A stretch of 64,000 nt of DNA from CAWDBV01 sp963800705 (lineage in GTDB: Bacteria; Actinomycetota; Thermoleophilia; Solirubrobacterales; 70-9): contig CAWDBV010000001.1 in assembly GCA_963800705.1 (NCBI GenBank), positions 62,001 to 126,000 on the forward strand, in the 5' to 3' direction. The notes under the pieces are model-generated. The model saw only the letters and a list, made by a program, of their open reading frames with translations, was not told the origin of the DNA and searched no databases. Both the position numbers and the translations under genes were made by a program. Of the stretch, positions 42,774 to 50,323 are shown piece by piece. The stretch's first letter is position 1; every line of letters begins with the position of its first letter.

Positions 42774-43289
42774 TCAGTCTTTGGCCCGGCCGCCGCCGTT
42801 GCCACCGTCGCGGTCGGCCAGGATCTGCTCGCGCTCGGCGAGCCGGTTGCTGCGCCGCAGCCCGGCCTCGCGCTGGCGGCGCTCCTCCTCGGGGCCATCG
42901 ACCTCGAGCGCCGGCACCGGGGTCGGCTTGCCGTCGGTGTCGAGGGCGACCATGGTCAGGTACGCGGTCGAGGTGTGGCGCAGCTCGCTGGTCGCCGGGT
43001 TCTCGGCCTCGACCCGCACCCCGACCTCCATCGAGGTCCGCCAGACCGCGTTCACCTGCGCCGTGCAGCGCAGCAGCTCGCCGACGTGGACCGGATCGAC
43101 GAACGCCATCCGGTCCATTCCGGCGGTGACGACACGGGTGCCGCTGTGGCGCAGAGCGGCGATGCCAGCCGCCTCGTCGCACTGCTTCATCACCGTTCCG
43201 CCATGCACGAACCCGGCCAGGTTGGCGTCGGTGACGCCCATCCATCTGACCAGGACCGATCGGGATGCGGCGGCGCGCCTGGGGTCCAT
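42774..43289 (-). CDS. acyl-CoA thioesterase (hotdog fold)
   Basis: A 171-residue hotdog-domain protein. VRWMGVTDANLAGFVHGGTVMKQCDEAAGIAALRHSG is the core helix with the catalytic Asn/Asp positions of the YciA/ACOT type. MDRMAFVDPVHVGELLRCTAQV and MEVGVRVEAEN are the following strands. It should cleave acyl-CoA to free acid and CoA. The C-terminal 35 residues are charged and low-complexity. It is divergent from the DUF1622 pair, with 19 bp between. Confidence 0.87.
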   Translation of the reverse strand: MDPRRAAASRSVLVRWMGVTDANLAGFVHGGTVMKQCDEAAGIAALRHSGTRVVTAGMDRMAFVDPVHVGELLRCTAQVNAVWRTSMEVGVRVEAENPATSELRHTSTAYLTMVALDTDGKPTPVPALEVDGPEEERRQREAGLRRSNRLAEREQILADRDGGNGGGRAKD

Positions 43290-43308
43290 CGGAGGCCGAT
43301 CCTATTGT

Positions 43309-43719
43309 CTGCCCATCGAGCTCGAAGAGACAGTCCGCGACGCGGTGGACCACGTCATCCCCGTCGTCGAGGCGATCGGGGCGACGATCATCCTGGTCGG
43401 GGTGCTGGTGACGGCGGTCGTCTACGTGATGTCGGAGCTGCGCCTTCGCCCGGTCGCCTACGAGCACATCCGCCTGTTGCTCGGCCGCTCGCTCGCGCTC
43501 GGGATCGAGTTTCAGCTCGCCTCCGACATCCTCTCGACCGCGGTCTCGCCGACCTTCGAGGACATCGGCATGCTCGGGGCGATCGTCGCGATCAGGACGG
43601 TGCTGAACTACTTCCTGGCGCAGGAGATCGAGAAGGCCGAGGAGATGGAGAAGAAGGGGATGCTGCACACGCCGAAGAGCGTGCCGGGGATAACGCTGCC
43701 GGACCGCAAGCCGCGGTGA
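43309..43719 (+). CDS. DUF1622 family membrane protein (first of a pair)
   Basis: About 136 residues. An amphipathic N-terminus (LEETVRDAVDHVIPVVEAIG) leads into TM1 (ATIILVGVLVTAVVYVM), then LGRSLALGIEFQLASDILSTAV, the signature segment of DUF1622, and a TM helix around MLGAIVAIRTVLNYFLAQEIE. The basic cytosolic tail ends LPDRKPR. The function is unknown. The start is not clear: CTG at 43309 and GTG at 43345 are both in frame, and no ATG exists. The stop overlaps the GTG of the next gene (GTGA). Confidence 0.65.
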   Translation: MPIELEETVRDAVDHVIPVVEAIGATIILVGVLVTAVVYVMSELRLRPVAYEHIRLLLGRSLALGIEFQLASDILSTAVSPTFEDIGMLGAIVAIRTVLNYFLAQEIEKAEEMEKKGMLHTPKSVPGITLPDRKPR

Positions 43720-44009
43720 GCGGGCCCCACCTCTCCACGGAGCTGACCTCGACCGTCGGTGCGTTGATCCTCGCCTTCGCGGCGACGATCATCATCGCCG
43801 GCTCGCTTCTCTCGTTCACCGCCGGTCGCCACGTTGGGATGGCGTTCGCGACCCAGATCTCGCTGGGGCTCGAGTTCCTGCTTGCGGCGGGGCTGATTCG
43901 TCTGGCGAGCGCCCAGACTCTCGACATGCTCGGCATCGTCGCCGCGATCATCGTCTTGCGGCGGACCGTCTCCTACGGAATAGGCCTCGCGGTGCGCGCC
44001 GCCGGGTAA
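43716..44009 (+). CDS. DUF1622 family membrane protein (second of a pair)
   Basis: A 97-residue protein with three helices: VGALILAFAATIIIAGSLLSF, QISLGLEFLLAAGLIRLA (the DUF1622 signature again) and MLGIVAAIIVLRRTVSYGIGL. It begins at GTG 43716, which overlaps the stop of the first DUF1622 gene, so translation is coupled and a heteromer is likely. The function is unknown. The uracil-DNA glycosylase gene follows 9 bp later. Confidence 0.7.
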   Translation: MSGPHLSTELTSTVGALILAFAATIIIAGSLLSFTAGRHVGMAFATQISLGLEFLLAAGLIRLASAQTLDMLGIVAAIIVLRRTVSYGIGLAVRAAG

Positions 44010-44018
44010 CGTCGGCGC

Positions 44019-44705
44019 GTGCCCGACGCGCTCGAGCAGCTCAACAACGAAGTGGTGGCCTGCCGCCGCTGCCCGCGGCTGGTCGCCTGGCGCGAGGGCG
44101 TCGCCGCCGATCCGCCGAAGCGCCACCGGGGGGAGGAGTACTGGGGCCGGCCGCTGCCGGGGTTCGGCGATCCCGGCGCCGCGATCGTGCTCGTCGGGCT
44201 GGCGCCGGCGGCCCACGGCGCCAACCGCACCGGGCGAATGTTCACCGGCGACCGCTCCGGCGATTGGCTCTACGCCGCGCTCCACCGCGCCGGGCTCGCC
44301 AACCAGCCGACCTCGGTGAGCGCCGACGACGGGCTGCGATTGACCGGCGCCTACATAACAGCGGCGGTCCGCTGCGCCCCGCCCGCCAACAAGCCGACCC
44401 CCGTAGAACGCGACAACTGCCTCCCCTACATGGAGCGCGAGCTGGGGCTGCTCGACCGGGCGAAGGTGCTGCTGGCGCTCGGCTCGTTCGGGTGGGACGC
44501 GGCGCTGCGCACCTGCCGCGCGCTCGGCCACGAGATCCCGCGCCCGAAGCCGCGCTTCGGACACGGCGCCGAGACCGAGGTCGGGCCCTACGCGCTGCTC
44601 GGCACCTACCACCCGAGCCAGCAGAACACGTTCACCGGCAGACTCACCGAGGAGATGCTCGACGCGGCGATCGCGCGGGCGAAAAAGCTGGCGGGCGAGG
44701 CTTAG
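44019..44705 (+). CDS. type-5 uracil-DNA glycosylase (UDGb)
   Basis: A 228-residue repair enzyme that removes uracil and related bases from DNA. Fe-S ligands are Cys15 and Cys18 (VACRRCPRLV), with further Cys in AVRCAPPAN and DNCLPYM. Active-site motif A is LVGLAPAAHGANRTGRMFTGDRSG, without the catalytic Asp/Asn of family 1, as expected for UDGb. Motif B is LLGTYHPSQQNT. The GTG start at 44019 is close to the preceding gene. The 3' end overlaps the convergent malic enzyme gene by 4 bp. Confidence 0.92.
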   Translation: MPDALEQLNNEVVACRRCPRLVAWREGVAADPPKRHRGEEYWGRPLPGFGDPGAAIVLVGLAPAAHGANRTGRMFTGDRSGDWLYAALHRAGLANQPTSVSADDGLRLTGAYITAAVRCAPPANKPTPVERDNCLPYMERELGLLDRAKVLLALGSFGWDAALRTCRALGHEIPRPKPRFGHGAETEVGPYALLGTYHPSQQNTFTGRLTEEMLDAAIARAKKLAGEA

Positions 44706-46036
44706 AGCCCGGCCGGAACCCGCTCGGGCCGGTCGAGGCCCTCGGCGCGGGCGGCGTCGGCGACCGCTTCGGCGACGCGCTCGTGGACGCGCTGGTCGAG
44801 GGCGTCGGGGACGAGCTCCGAGGCCTCGACGAGCGATGCGATCGCGCGCGCGGCGGCGAGCTTCATGCCGGTCGAGATCTCGCCGGCCCCCGTGAGAAGC
44901 GCGCCGCGGAAGATGCCTGGGAAGCCGAGCACGTTGTTGACCGAGGTCCCGTCGGCGGCGAACGCCGCGCCGGCTTCCTCGGCCGCCGATGGGTAGATCT
45001 CCGGCTCGGGGTTGGTGAGCGCCAGGATCACCTGCCCGTCGCGGATCATCTCGGGAGAGATCAGCCCCGGCTGCCCGGTGGTCGCGACGACGATCTCGGC
45101 CCGCTCCATCACCTCCTCGAAGGAGGCCGGCTCGATTCCGCGCTCGCGGGCGCGCTCGTGCGAGCCCTCGTCGGGATCGGAGGCGACGACGGCCTTCGCC
45201 CCGGCGTCGAGCATCATCGACGCGATTCCAAGCCCGGCGGCGCCGAGCCCGAGCTGGCCGACCGTCGAGTCCTCGATCTTCACCCCGGTCTGGTCGCAGG
45301 CGACGAGCACGGCGGCGAGCGTCGCGACCGCGGTGCCGTGGACGTCGTCGTGCATGACGGGGATGTCGAGCCGCTCGGCGAGCTGGGCCTCGATCTCGAA
45401 GCACTCGGGAGCGGAGATATCCTCGAGGTGGATGGCGCCGAAGCCGGGAGCGATCTTGACCACGGTCTCGACGAACGGCTCGACCTCGGCCGCGTCGATC
45501 AGGATCGGCATCGCCGAGACCCCGGCGAGCAGCGAGTAGAAGAGCGCCTTGCCCTCCATCACCGGCATCGAGGCGGCGGGACCGATGTTGCCGAGCCCGA
45601 GCACCCGGGTCCCATTCGTGCAGACGGCGATCGTGCGGCCGATCATCGTCAGCCGGCGGGCGAGGTTGGGTTCCTCGGCGATCGCCTCGCAGACCCGCGC
45701 CACTCCCGGGGTGTAGACGTCGCGCATGTCCTGCAGCGCCTCGACCCGGACGCTCGGCTCGATCGTCAGCTTGCCGCCCTTGTGGCGGGCCAGCGATCTA
45801 TCCCAGAACGAGATCACGCGCACGCCGTCGAGCTGGCCGAGCAGCCCGGCGAGCGTCTTCGCCTGGCCGTGGTCGCGGCACTCGACGTCGATCTCGCGGA
45901 TCGAGCGCTCGCTGGTGATGCTCACCGTCTCGACGTCGCCGATCAGCCCCTTGCCATCGGCGATCGCCGCGCAGACCTTGGCCAGCTGGCCGCTTACGTG
46001 CGGCTGCTCGATCTTGTAGACGTAATCGACCGGCAC
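44702..46036 (-). CDS. NAD(P)-dependent malic enzyme with N-terminal ACT-like domain
   Basis: Oxidative decarboxylation of malate to pyruvate. A 444-residue protein. Residues about 1-80 (VYKIEQPHVSGQLAKVCAAIADG...IREIDVECRD) look like an ACT regulatory domain. The malic core has VYTPGVARVCEAI, GRTIAVCTNGTRVLGLGNIGPAASMPVMEGKALFY, the metal-binding EDISAPECFEIE and DDVHGTA, and the NAD-binding LGLGAAGLGIASMMLDAG. The start is GTG at 46036, 30 bp from divergent pgsA, so their promoters must overlap each other's 5' ends. Confidence 0.92.
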   Translation of the reverse strand: MPVDYVYKIEQPHVSGQLAKVCAAIADGKGLIGDVETVSITSERSIREIDVECRDHGQAKTLAGLLGQLDGVRVISFWDRSLARHKGGKLTIEPSVRVEALQDMRDVYTPGVARVCEAIAEEPNLARRLTMIGRTIAVCTNGTRVLGLGNIGPAASMPVMEGKALFYSLLAGVSAMPILIDAAEVEPFVETVVKIAPGFGAIHLEDISAPECFEIEAQLAERLDIPVMHDDVHGTAVATLAAVLVACDQTGVKIEDSTVGQLGLGAAGLGIASMMLDAGAKAVVASDPDEGSHERARERGIEPASFEEVMERAEIVVATTGQPGLISPEMIRDGQVILALTNPEPEIYPSAAEEAGAAFAADGTSVNNVLGFPGIFRGALLTGAGEISTGMKLAAARAIASLVEASELVPDALDQRVHERVAEAVADAARAEGLDRPERVPAGL

Positions 46037-46066
46037 CGCCCTAACCTAACCCGTAGAGGTCCGCAG

Positions 46067-46624
46067 ATGTTTCCGCTCAACCTCCCGAACGCGCTGACGA
46101 TGCTCCGCATTCTGGCGGTGCCGGTGGTGGTGGTGGCGCTGCTCGATGAGACCCCGAACGGGGACATCGTCGCGGCGGCGGTGTTCGCGCTCGCCGCGTT
46201 CACGGACGGGCTCGACGGCTACATCGCGCGTTCGCGCGACTCGATCACGACCTTCGGCAAGCTCATGGACCCACTCGCCGACAAGCTGCTCGTCACCGCT
46301 GCGCTCGTGTCGCTGGTCTCGCTCGGCAGGGTCGAGGCGTGGGTTGCGATGGTGATCATCGCGCGCGAATTCGCGGTCACCGGCCTGCGCGGGGTGGCCG
46401 CCGAGCGCGGGATCATCATCCAGGCGAGCTGGCTCGGGAAGCTGAAGACGATCCTCCAGATCGCGGCGGTGTTCGCGCTGATCGCCGCCGACCCGACGCC
46501 GCTCGGCGTCGACATCCTCGTCTACGTCGCGGTCGCGGTCACCGCGATCTCGGGCGTCGACTATTTCTTCGGCTTCAGGCGGATGCTTGACGAGGCCCCG
46601 GCGCCCGCCGAGCGCTCGGCATGA
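46067..46624 (+). CDS. pgsA: CDP-diacylglycerol-glycerol-3-phosphate 3-phosphatidyltransferase
   Basis: A 185-residue membrane enzyme of phosphatidylglycerol synthesis. LNLPNALTMLRILAVPVVV is the usual start, and the CDP-alcohol phosphotransferase motif spans DGLDGYIARSRDSITTFG and KLMDPLADK with all four Asp present. Four to six helices are predicted. The ATG at 46067 has AGAGG upstream. It converges with the mptA-like gene (6 bp between stops). Confidence 0.92.
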   Translation: MFPLNLPNALTMLRILAVPVVVVALLDETPNGDIVAAAVFALAAFTDGLDGYIARSRDSITTFGKLMDPLADKLLVTAALVSLVSLGRVEAWVAMVIIAREFAVTGLRGVAAERGIIIQASWLGKLKTILQIAAVFALIAADPTPLGVDILVYVAVAVTAISGVDYFFGFRRMLDEAPAPAERSA

Positions 46625-46630
46625 ATCGGG

Positions 46631-47629
46631 TCAGGCGGAGGGGGCCTCGAGCCACTCGCGCATCGTCGTGTGGTGCACTGAGTGCTCGCCGGTCTCGAGC
46701 TCGGCGGTGATCTCGTTCAGCAGTCCGTAGCGCTCGGCGATCACGTTGTGACGGTGGATCGTCTCGAGGTTCTCCTGCCGGGACATGACGAAGGCGTCGT
46801 CGCCGAGCTCACCAAACTTCTCAATCGTGGCGCGGATCATCTCGCGCACGCAGTCCTCGACGAAGCGGGGGTTGGCGTGCGCCTTCTCGACCACGGCGAG
46901 CTCGTCGGGGCGCTTCATGAGCTCGTAGATCTCGCTCGACATCGAGCTCTCGACGATCTCGAGTAGCTGCCGGGCCTCGATCTCGGCCTCGCTGCCCTCG
47001 GGCCTCCCTATATATAGGCGCCCGATTCCGCGCTGGTTGTGCGTGGCGAGGGGCACGGACTCGATCGCCGCGTCGATCTGCTCCTGATCGAAGCCGCGCT
47101 CGGCGAGCCGCTCGCGGGCGCCCTCCTCGACCAGTCCCTGCGCGCACGGACAGGCGGTCATTCCCTGTGCCTCGACTCCGGTCAGCGTGCGCGTGCCGCG
47201 CTCGGAGGCGACCGCGGTCCCGAACAGCGTGTAGATCTCCTGCGTGGGGACGCCCGAGACCGGCGCCGGAACCGTCTCCGGGTAGCGGGCCGCGATGCTG
47301 ACCTCGGCTCGGCGGCCGCCCTGGCGCTCGCGGACGCGCTCGGCGATGTGGGCGGCGAGCTGCTCGGCTCGCAGCGCCTCTCCGAGCACGACCTCGTCGA
47401 TCACCTCGTTGACTACGTCCTCGAAGCGCGACATGTGGACCCCCGCCTGCTCGGGCGGGAGATCGACGACGCCCTCGAGCTCGGCGTAGTAGAGCTGCTC
47501 GGAGCCCTCGACGGTGACGCGGATCACCTTCTCGACGCCTGTCACGCCGACCCGCGAGAGGCTCACCCGTGTGGCGGGCTCGCCTGCCTGGGCGTCCGGG
47601 AGCGGGGTGGTTGTCGCCTGGTCGCTCAT
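46631..47629 (-). CDS. GTP cyclohydrolase of the FolE2/MptA family
   Basis: Hydrolyses GTP to a dihydroneopterin-type product, the first step of folate or pterin synthesis. A 332-residue T-fold enzyme. GVEAQGMTACPCAQG contains the metal-binding Cys, followed by ATHNQRGIGRLYIG, and later VEDCVREMI and RHNVIAERYG. The TGMTACPCAQ/THNQRG wording is closer to archaeal MptA (GTP cyclohydrolase IV) than to typical bacterial FolE2. The ATG at 47629 opens a Pro/Ala-rich leader of about 20 residues. It is divergent from the prepilin operon. Confidence 0.88.
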   Translation of the reverse strand: MSDQATTTPLPDAQAGEPATRVSLSRVGVTGVEKVIRVTVEGSEQLYYAELEGVVDLPPEQAGVHMSRFEDVVNEVIDEVVLGEALRAEQLAAHIAERVRERQGGRRAEVSIAARYPETVPAPVSGVPTQEIYTLFGTAVASERGTRTLTGVEAQGMTACPCAQGLVEEGARERLAERGFDQEQIDAAIESVPLATHNQRGIGRLYIGRPEGSEAEIEARQLLEIVESSMSSEIYELMKRPDELAVVEKAHANPRFVEDCVREMIRATIEKFGELGDDAFVMSRQENLETIHRHNVIAERYGLLNEITAELETGEHSVHHTTMREWLEAPSA

Positions 47630-47704
47630 CGGCGACTAAGGGTACGGAGTCCGTCTTGTCGGGTGGACGCGGCTCAAGTGGCGCCCAGGCGTAACCGATG
47701 AGAG

Positions 47705-48310
47705 ATGTGGGAGCAAATGCGAGCTCTTCCACTTCCATGTGCAAGCCGAGTAGGGCGACACAGAGAGGGTCGGGCTTCGGCCTGTCGGGCGGTAGCGGAG
47801 GAGCGGGGGGTGACGCTGATCGAGTTCCTGGTCGTGATCGGAATGATGTTGATCCTGCTCGGCGGAGTGATCCCGAGCCTGTTCGCCGCCACCAACCAGA
47901 GCAGCCGCCAGGCCGACCGGATCACGTCGCTTGACGCGAGCCGAGGCGCGCTCGAGAAGATGACGCGCGAGCTGCGCCAGGCTTCGCAGCTCGTCTCGGC
48001 GACGGGGCAGGTGCTGAACTTCAAGGTCTGGAGCTCGGGCGGAACCGAGCACTCGATTCGCTACGACTGCGCCCAGCCCGGGACGACCGCCGGGCAGTTC
48101 AAATGCGTGCGCTCGAACCTGACGGCGGGCGGTTCGCGGACCGAGATCGACGGGGTGCTGAACAGCACCAACCCGCCCCCGTTCACCTACACCGCCGCGG
48201 CGACCAACGGCCGGCCCCGGATCCAGATCGAGCTGCAGACCCAGCCGGAGAGCGCATCGCGGCCGGTGGTGCTCCGAAACGCGGCGACGCTGAGAGTTCC
48301 GGTGGCGTGA
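47705..48310 (+). CDS. type IV prepilin-like protein (pseudopilin), first gene of operon
   Basis: About 201 residues. A basic leader of about 35 residues ends ERG, followed by VTLIEFLVVIGMMLILLGGVIPSLF, a type IV prepilin N-terminus with cleavage after Gly and Glu at position 5 of the mature protein. The C-terminal domain contains SLDASRGALEKMTRELRQASQLVS, typical of PilW/PulJ-like minor pilins. Starts at ATG 47705 or 47717. The stop overlaps the ATG of the next gene (TGATG). Confidence 0.78.
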   Translation: MWEQMRALPLPCASRVGRHREGRASACRAVAEERGVTLIEFLVVIGMMLILLGGVIPSLFAATNQSSRQADRITSLDASRGALEKMTRELRQASQLVSATGQVLNFKVWSSGGTEHSIRYDCAQPGTTAGQFKCVRSNLTAGGSRTEIDGVLNSTNPPPFTYTAAATNGRPRIQIELQTQPESASRPVVLRNAATLRVPVA

Positions 48311-49590
48311 TGAGGCGGGCCCCGACACGACTGCGGAGCGAAGACGGCTTCACGCTGATCGAGATGCTGGTCGCGGGAATCGTGCTCGCGATCGGAATCG
48401 GCGCTGCCGTGAGCATCCTGATCTCTTCGGGCAACGCGAGCACCACCGCGGAGCGGCACGAGGTCGGGGTGCAGCAGGCAGAACAGGCGCTCGAGCAGGT
48501 GCGGTCGTTGCCCTACAACCAGGTCGGGCTGACCGCGGCACCGCCGGCATCGCAGGCGGCCGGCGACCCGCCGTCGCGGGTGTCCGGGACGACCTTCAAC
48601 CCGATCGGTCCTACACAGGAAGACCTCGTGCTCCCCGGGGACCCGAAAGTCGCGAGCCCGCAGGTGGCGCCGTTCAGCACCGTCACGGTGGGCAGCGGCA
48701 ACAGCACGACGACGGCGAAGGTCTACCGCTTCGTCAGCTGGCGGACCGAGAACTGCAACCTGCTGCCGGTCAGCGCCCTGGCGCTGATCACGGGGAACAA
48801 CGGGCTCGGTGCGATCAACATCCTCAACGGGCTGATCAACTCGTTGACGCCGGGCAACCCTAACGCCGGCGTGATCGCCGGGTTGACGCAGCTGATCAGC
48901 CGGATCGACGGCTCGAGCGCGAACCTCAACGGCCTGCTCAATCTGCTGGTCAGCACGGTGCTGAACGCGACCAACGGGATCATCGCCAAGGGCGCCGATC
49001 TGAGGCCCGCCGCGCAGAATCTGCTCAACACGATCGCGCAGGCTCGTACGCAGGCGATCAACCTCCAGAACGCGCTCGCCGCGCTCAGCAACGTCAGCCT
49101 CTGCAACCTCGACCTCTCGGTCCTGCTCAGCCTCCGCACCCGGTTCAGGGACCTGAGGACCGACAACCCGACCGGGCTCTACGCGCCGCTGAACAGCATC
49201 GTCAACGGCCCGACCTTCAACCAGGTCAGCAGTCTCTTCCAGGGCGTGTCCGGGGTCAGCTGCGGATTCCTCAACCTTCAGTGCCTGCTTCAGAACACGG
49301 TTGGCACGCTGCTCGTCAACACCAACAACGCGCTCGCCGGGGTCGAACCGACGCTGAAGACGACGCTAACCAACGCGAACTCGACCTTGCTCACCCAGAC
49401 CACGCAGACGATCACCCAGCTTGCAACGGACGTCGCCGCTTTTGCGGCGAGCGCTACGAGCCCGACCCGCAAGAGCAGCAAGCGGGTCGTGGTCGCCGTC
49501 GTGCTTGACCCGGCCGGCTCGGTGGGTCCGTCCCAACCGATCTGGATGACGACTGTGGTCGCCGATCCGGCGGCGGGGTTGCTCGGATGA
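48310..49590 (+). CDS. type IV prepilin-like protein with long C-terminal domain
   Basis: A 426-residue protein. The leader RLRSEDG is followed by FTLIEMLVAGIVLAIGIGAAVSIL, a canonical prepilin site (G/FTLIE). Unusually for a minor pilin, the C-terminal domain is long and rich in Asn/Leu/Ile repeats (INILNGLINSLTPGNPNAG, NNALAGVEPTLKTTLTNAN), suggesting helical bundles. It ends near RVVVAVVLDPAGSVGPSQPIW. It is coupled on both sides by overlapping start and stop codons. Confidence 0.75.
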   Translation: MRRAPTRLRSEDGFTLIEMLVAGIVLAIGIGAAVSILISSGNASTTAERHEVGVQQAEQALEQVRSLPYNQVGLTAAPPASQAAGDPPSRVSGTTFNPIGPTQEDLVLPGDPKVASPQVAPFSTVTVGSGNSTTTAKVYRFVSWRTENCNLLPVSALALITGNNGLGAINILNGLINSLTPGNPNAGVIAGLTQLISRIDGSSANLNGLLNLLVSTVLNATNGIIAKGADLRPAAQNLLNTIAQARTQAINLQNALAALSNVSLCNLDLSVLLSLRTRFRDLRTDNPTGLYAPLNSIVNGPTFNQVSSLFQGVSGVSCGFLNLQCLLQNTVGTLLVNTNNALAGVEPTLKTTLTNANSTLLTQTTQTITQLATDVAAFAASATSPTRKSSKRVVVAVVLDPAGSVGPSQPIWMTTVVADPAAGLLG

Positions 49591-50243
49591 GGCGGCTGCG
49601 CGACGAAAGCGGAGTCGCCCTCCCGGTCGCGATCTCGATCCTGACGATCGTTCTGCTGATGGTCGGTGTCGCGGTCGCCTACTCGATCCACAGCCTCGAC
49701 CGCTCCAACCGCGACCGGGCCAACAGCCGCGCACTCGCCGCCGCCGACGCCGGCCTCGACGTCGCCGCCTGGCGGATGAACAAGAGCATCGTCGCCGGGC
49801 AGTACTCGGAGATCCTCTCGCTGAACGGCAGCAACGGGCTTCTCAACCAGGTGATCCAGACGCTCGGCTGCACCAATCTGAGTGTCTCGGGGTCGAACAT
49901 CATCGGCGGCCAGTGGTGCAAGGGAGTGACCGAGGTGCTCGACGACCACGGCGGGATGTCGGCGGGGGAGACGTTCACCTACTTCAGCGATCTCTCGATC
50001 AAGGCCGACATCGACAAGATCTTCCACCTGAACTCGAATACGACGGGGCTGGTGACGCGCAACGTGGTCTCGGTCGGCACCGCCAACGGAGAGCGTGCGG
50101 TCGTGGTCGGCAAGCTCGAGCTCGACCTGAACAACTTCATGACCGACCTCAACTTCCACCTCTTCACCCTGGTGCGCTACGCGCAGTGCTCGGCGTCGTC
50201 CTTCGACCCGAACAACCCGGCGGCCAACTGCCCGAGCATCTGA
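49587..50243 (+). CDS. PilX-like minor pilin/pilus assembly protein
   Basis: A 218-residue protein. The N-terminus RLRDESGVALPVAISILTIVLLMVGVAVAYSIHSL resembles the PilX N-terminal class (GxALPVA in place of FTLIE), followed by DRSNRDRANSRALAAADAGLDVAAWRMN, typical of PilX-like proteins. The C-terminal domain has four Cys. Its ATG overlaps the stop of the previous gene (ATGA). No pilus ATPase, PilC or peptidase gene lies in this window, so the machine must be encoded elsewhere. Confidence 0.72.
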   Translation: MRRLRDESGVALPVAISILTIVLLMVGVAVAYSIHSLDRSNRDRANSRALAAADAGLDVAAWRMNKSIVAGQYSEILSLNGSNGLLNQVIQTLGCTNLSVSGSNIIGGQWCKGVTEVLDDHGGMSAGETFTYFSDLSIKADIDKIFHLNSNTTGLVTRNVVSVGTANGERAVVVGKLELDLNNFMTDLNFHLFTLVRYAQCSASSFDPNNPAANCPSI

Positions 50244-50305
50244 CGCAAAACTGATGCAGATCCGTGTGAAGGTTGGCGCGAGGCTAGCGCGATTCGTGAC
50301 ATCCT

Positions 50306-50319
50306 CGAACGTACGTTTG
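50306..50319 (+). promoter_or_regulatory. LexA/SOS box
   Basis: CGAACGTACGTTTG fits the Gram-positive SOS box CGAACRNRYGTTYG at every position. It ends 4 bp before the ATG of the nuclease ORF and covers a -10-like TACGTT (50312-50317), which would place transcription start at or next to the ATG. Repression by LexA and induction by DNA damage follow by inference. Confidence 0.6.
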
Positions 50320-50323
50320 GAAC

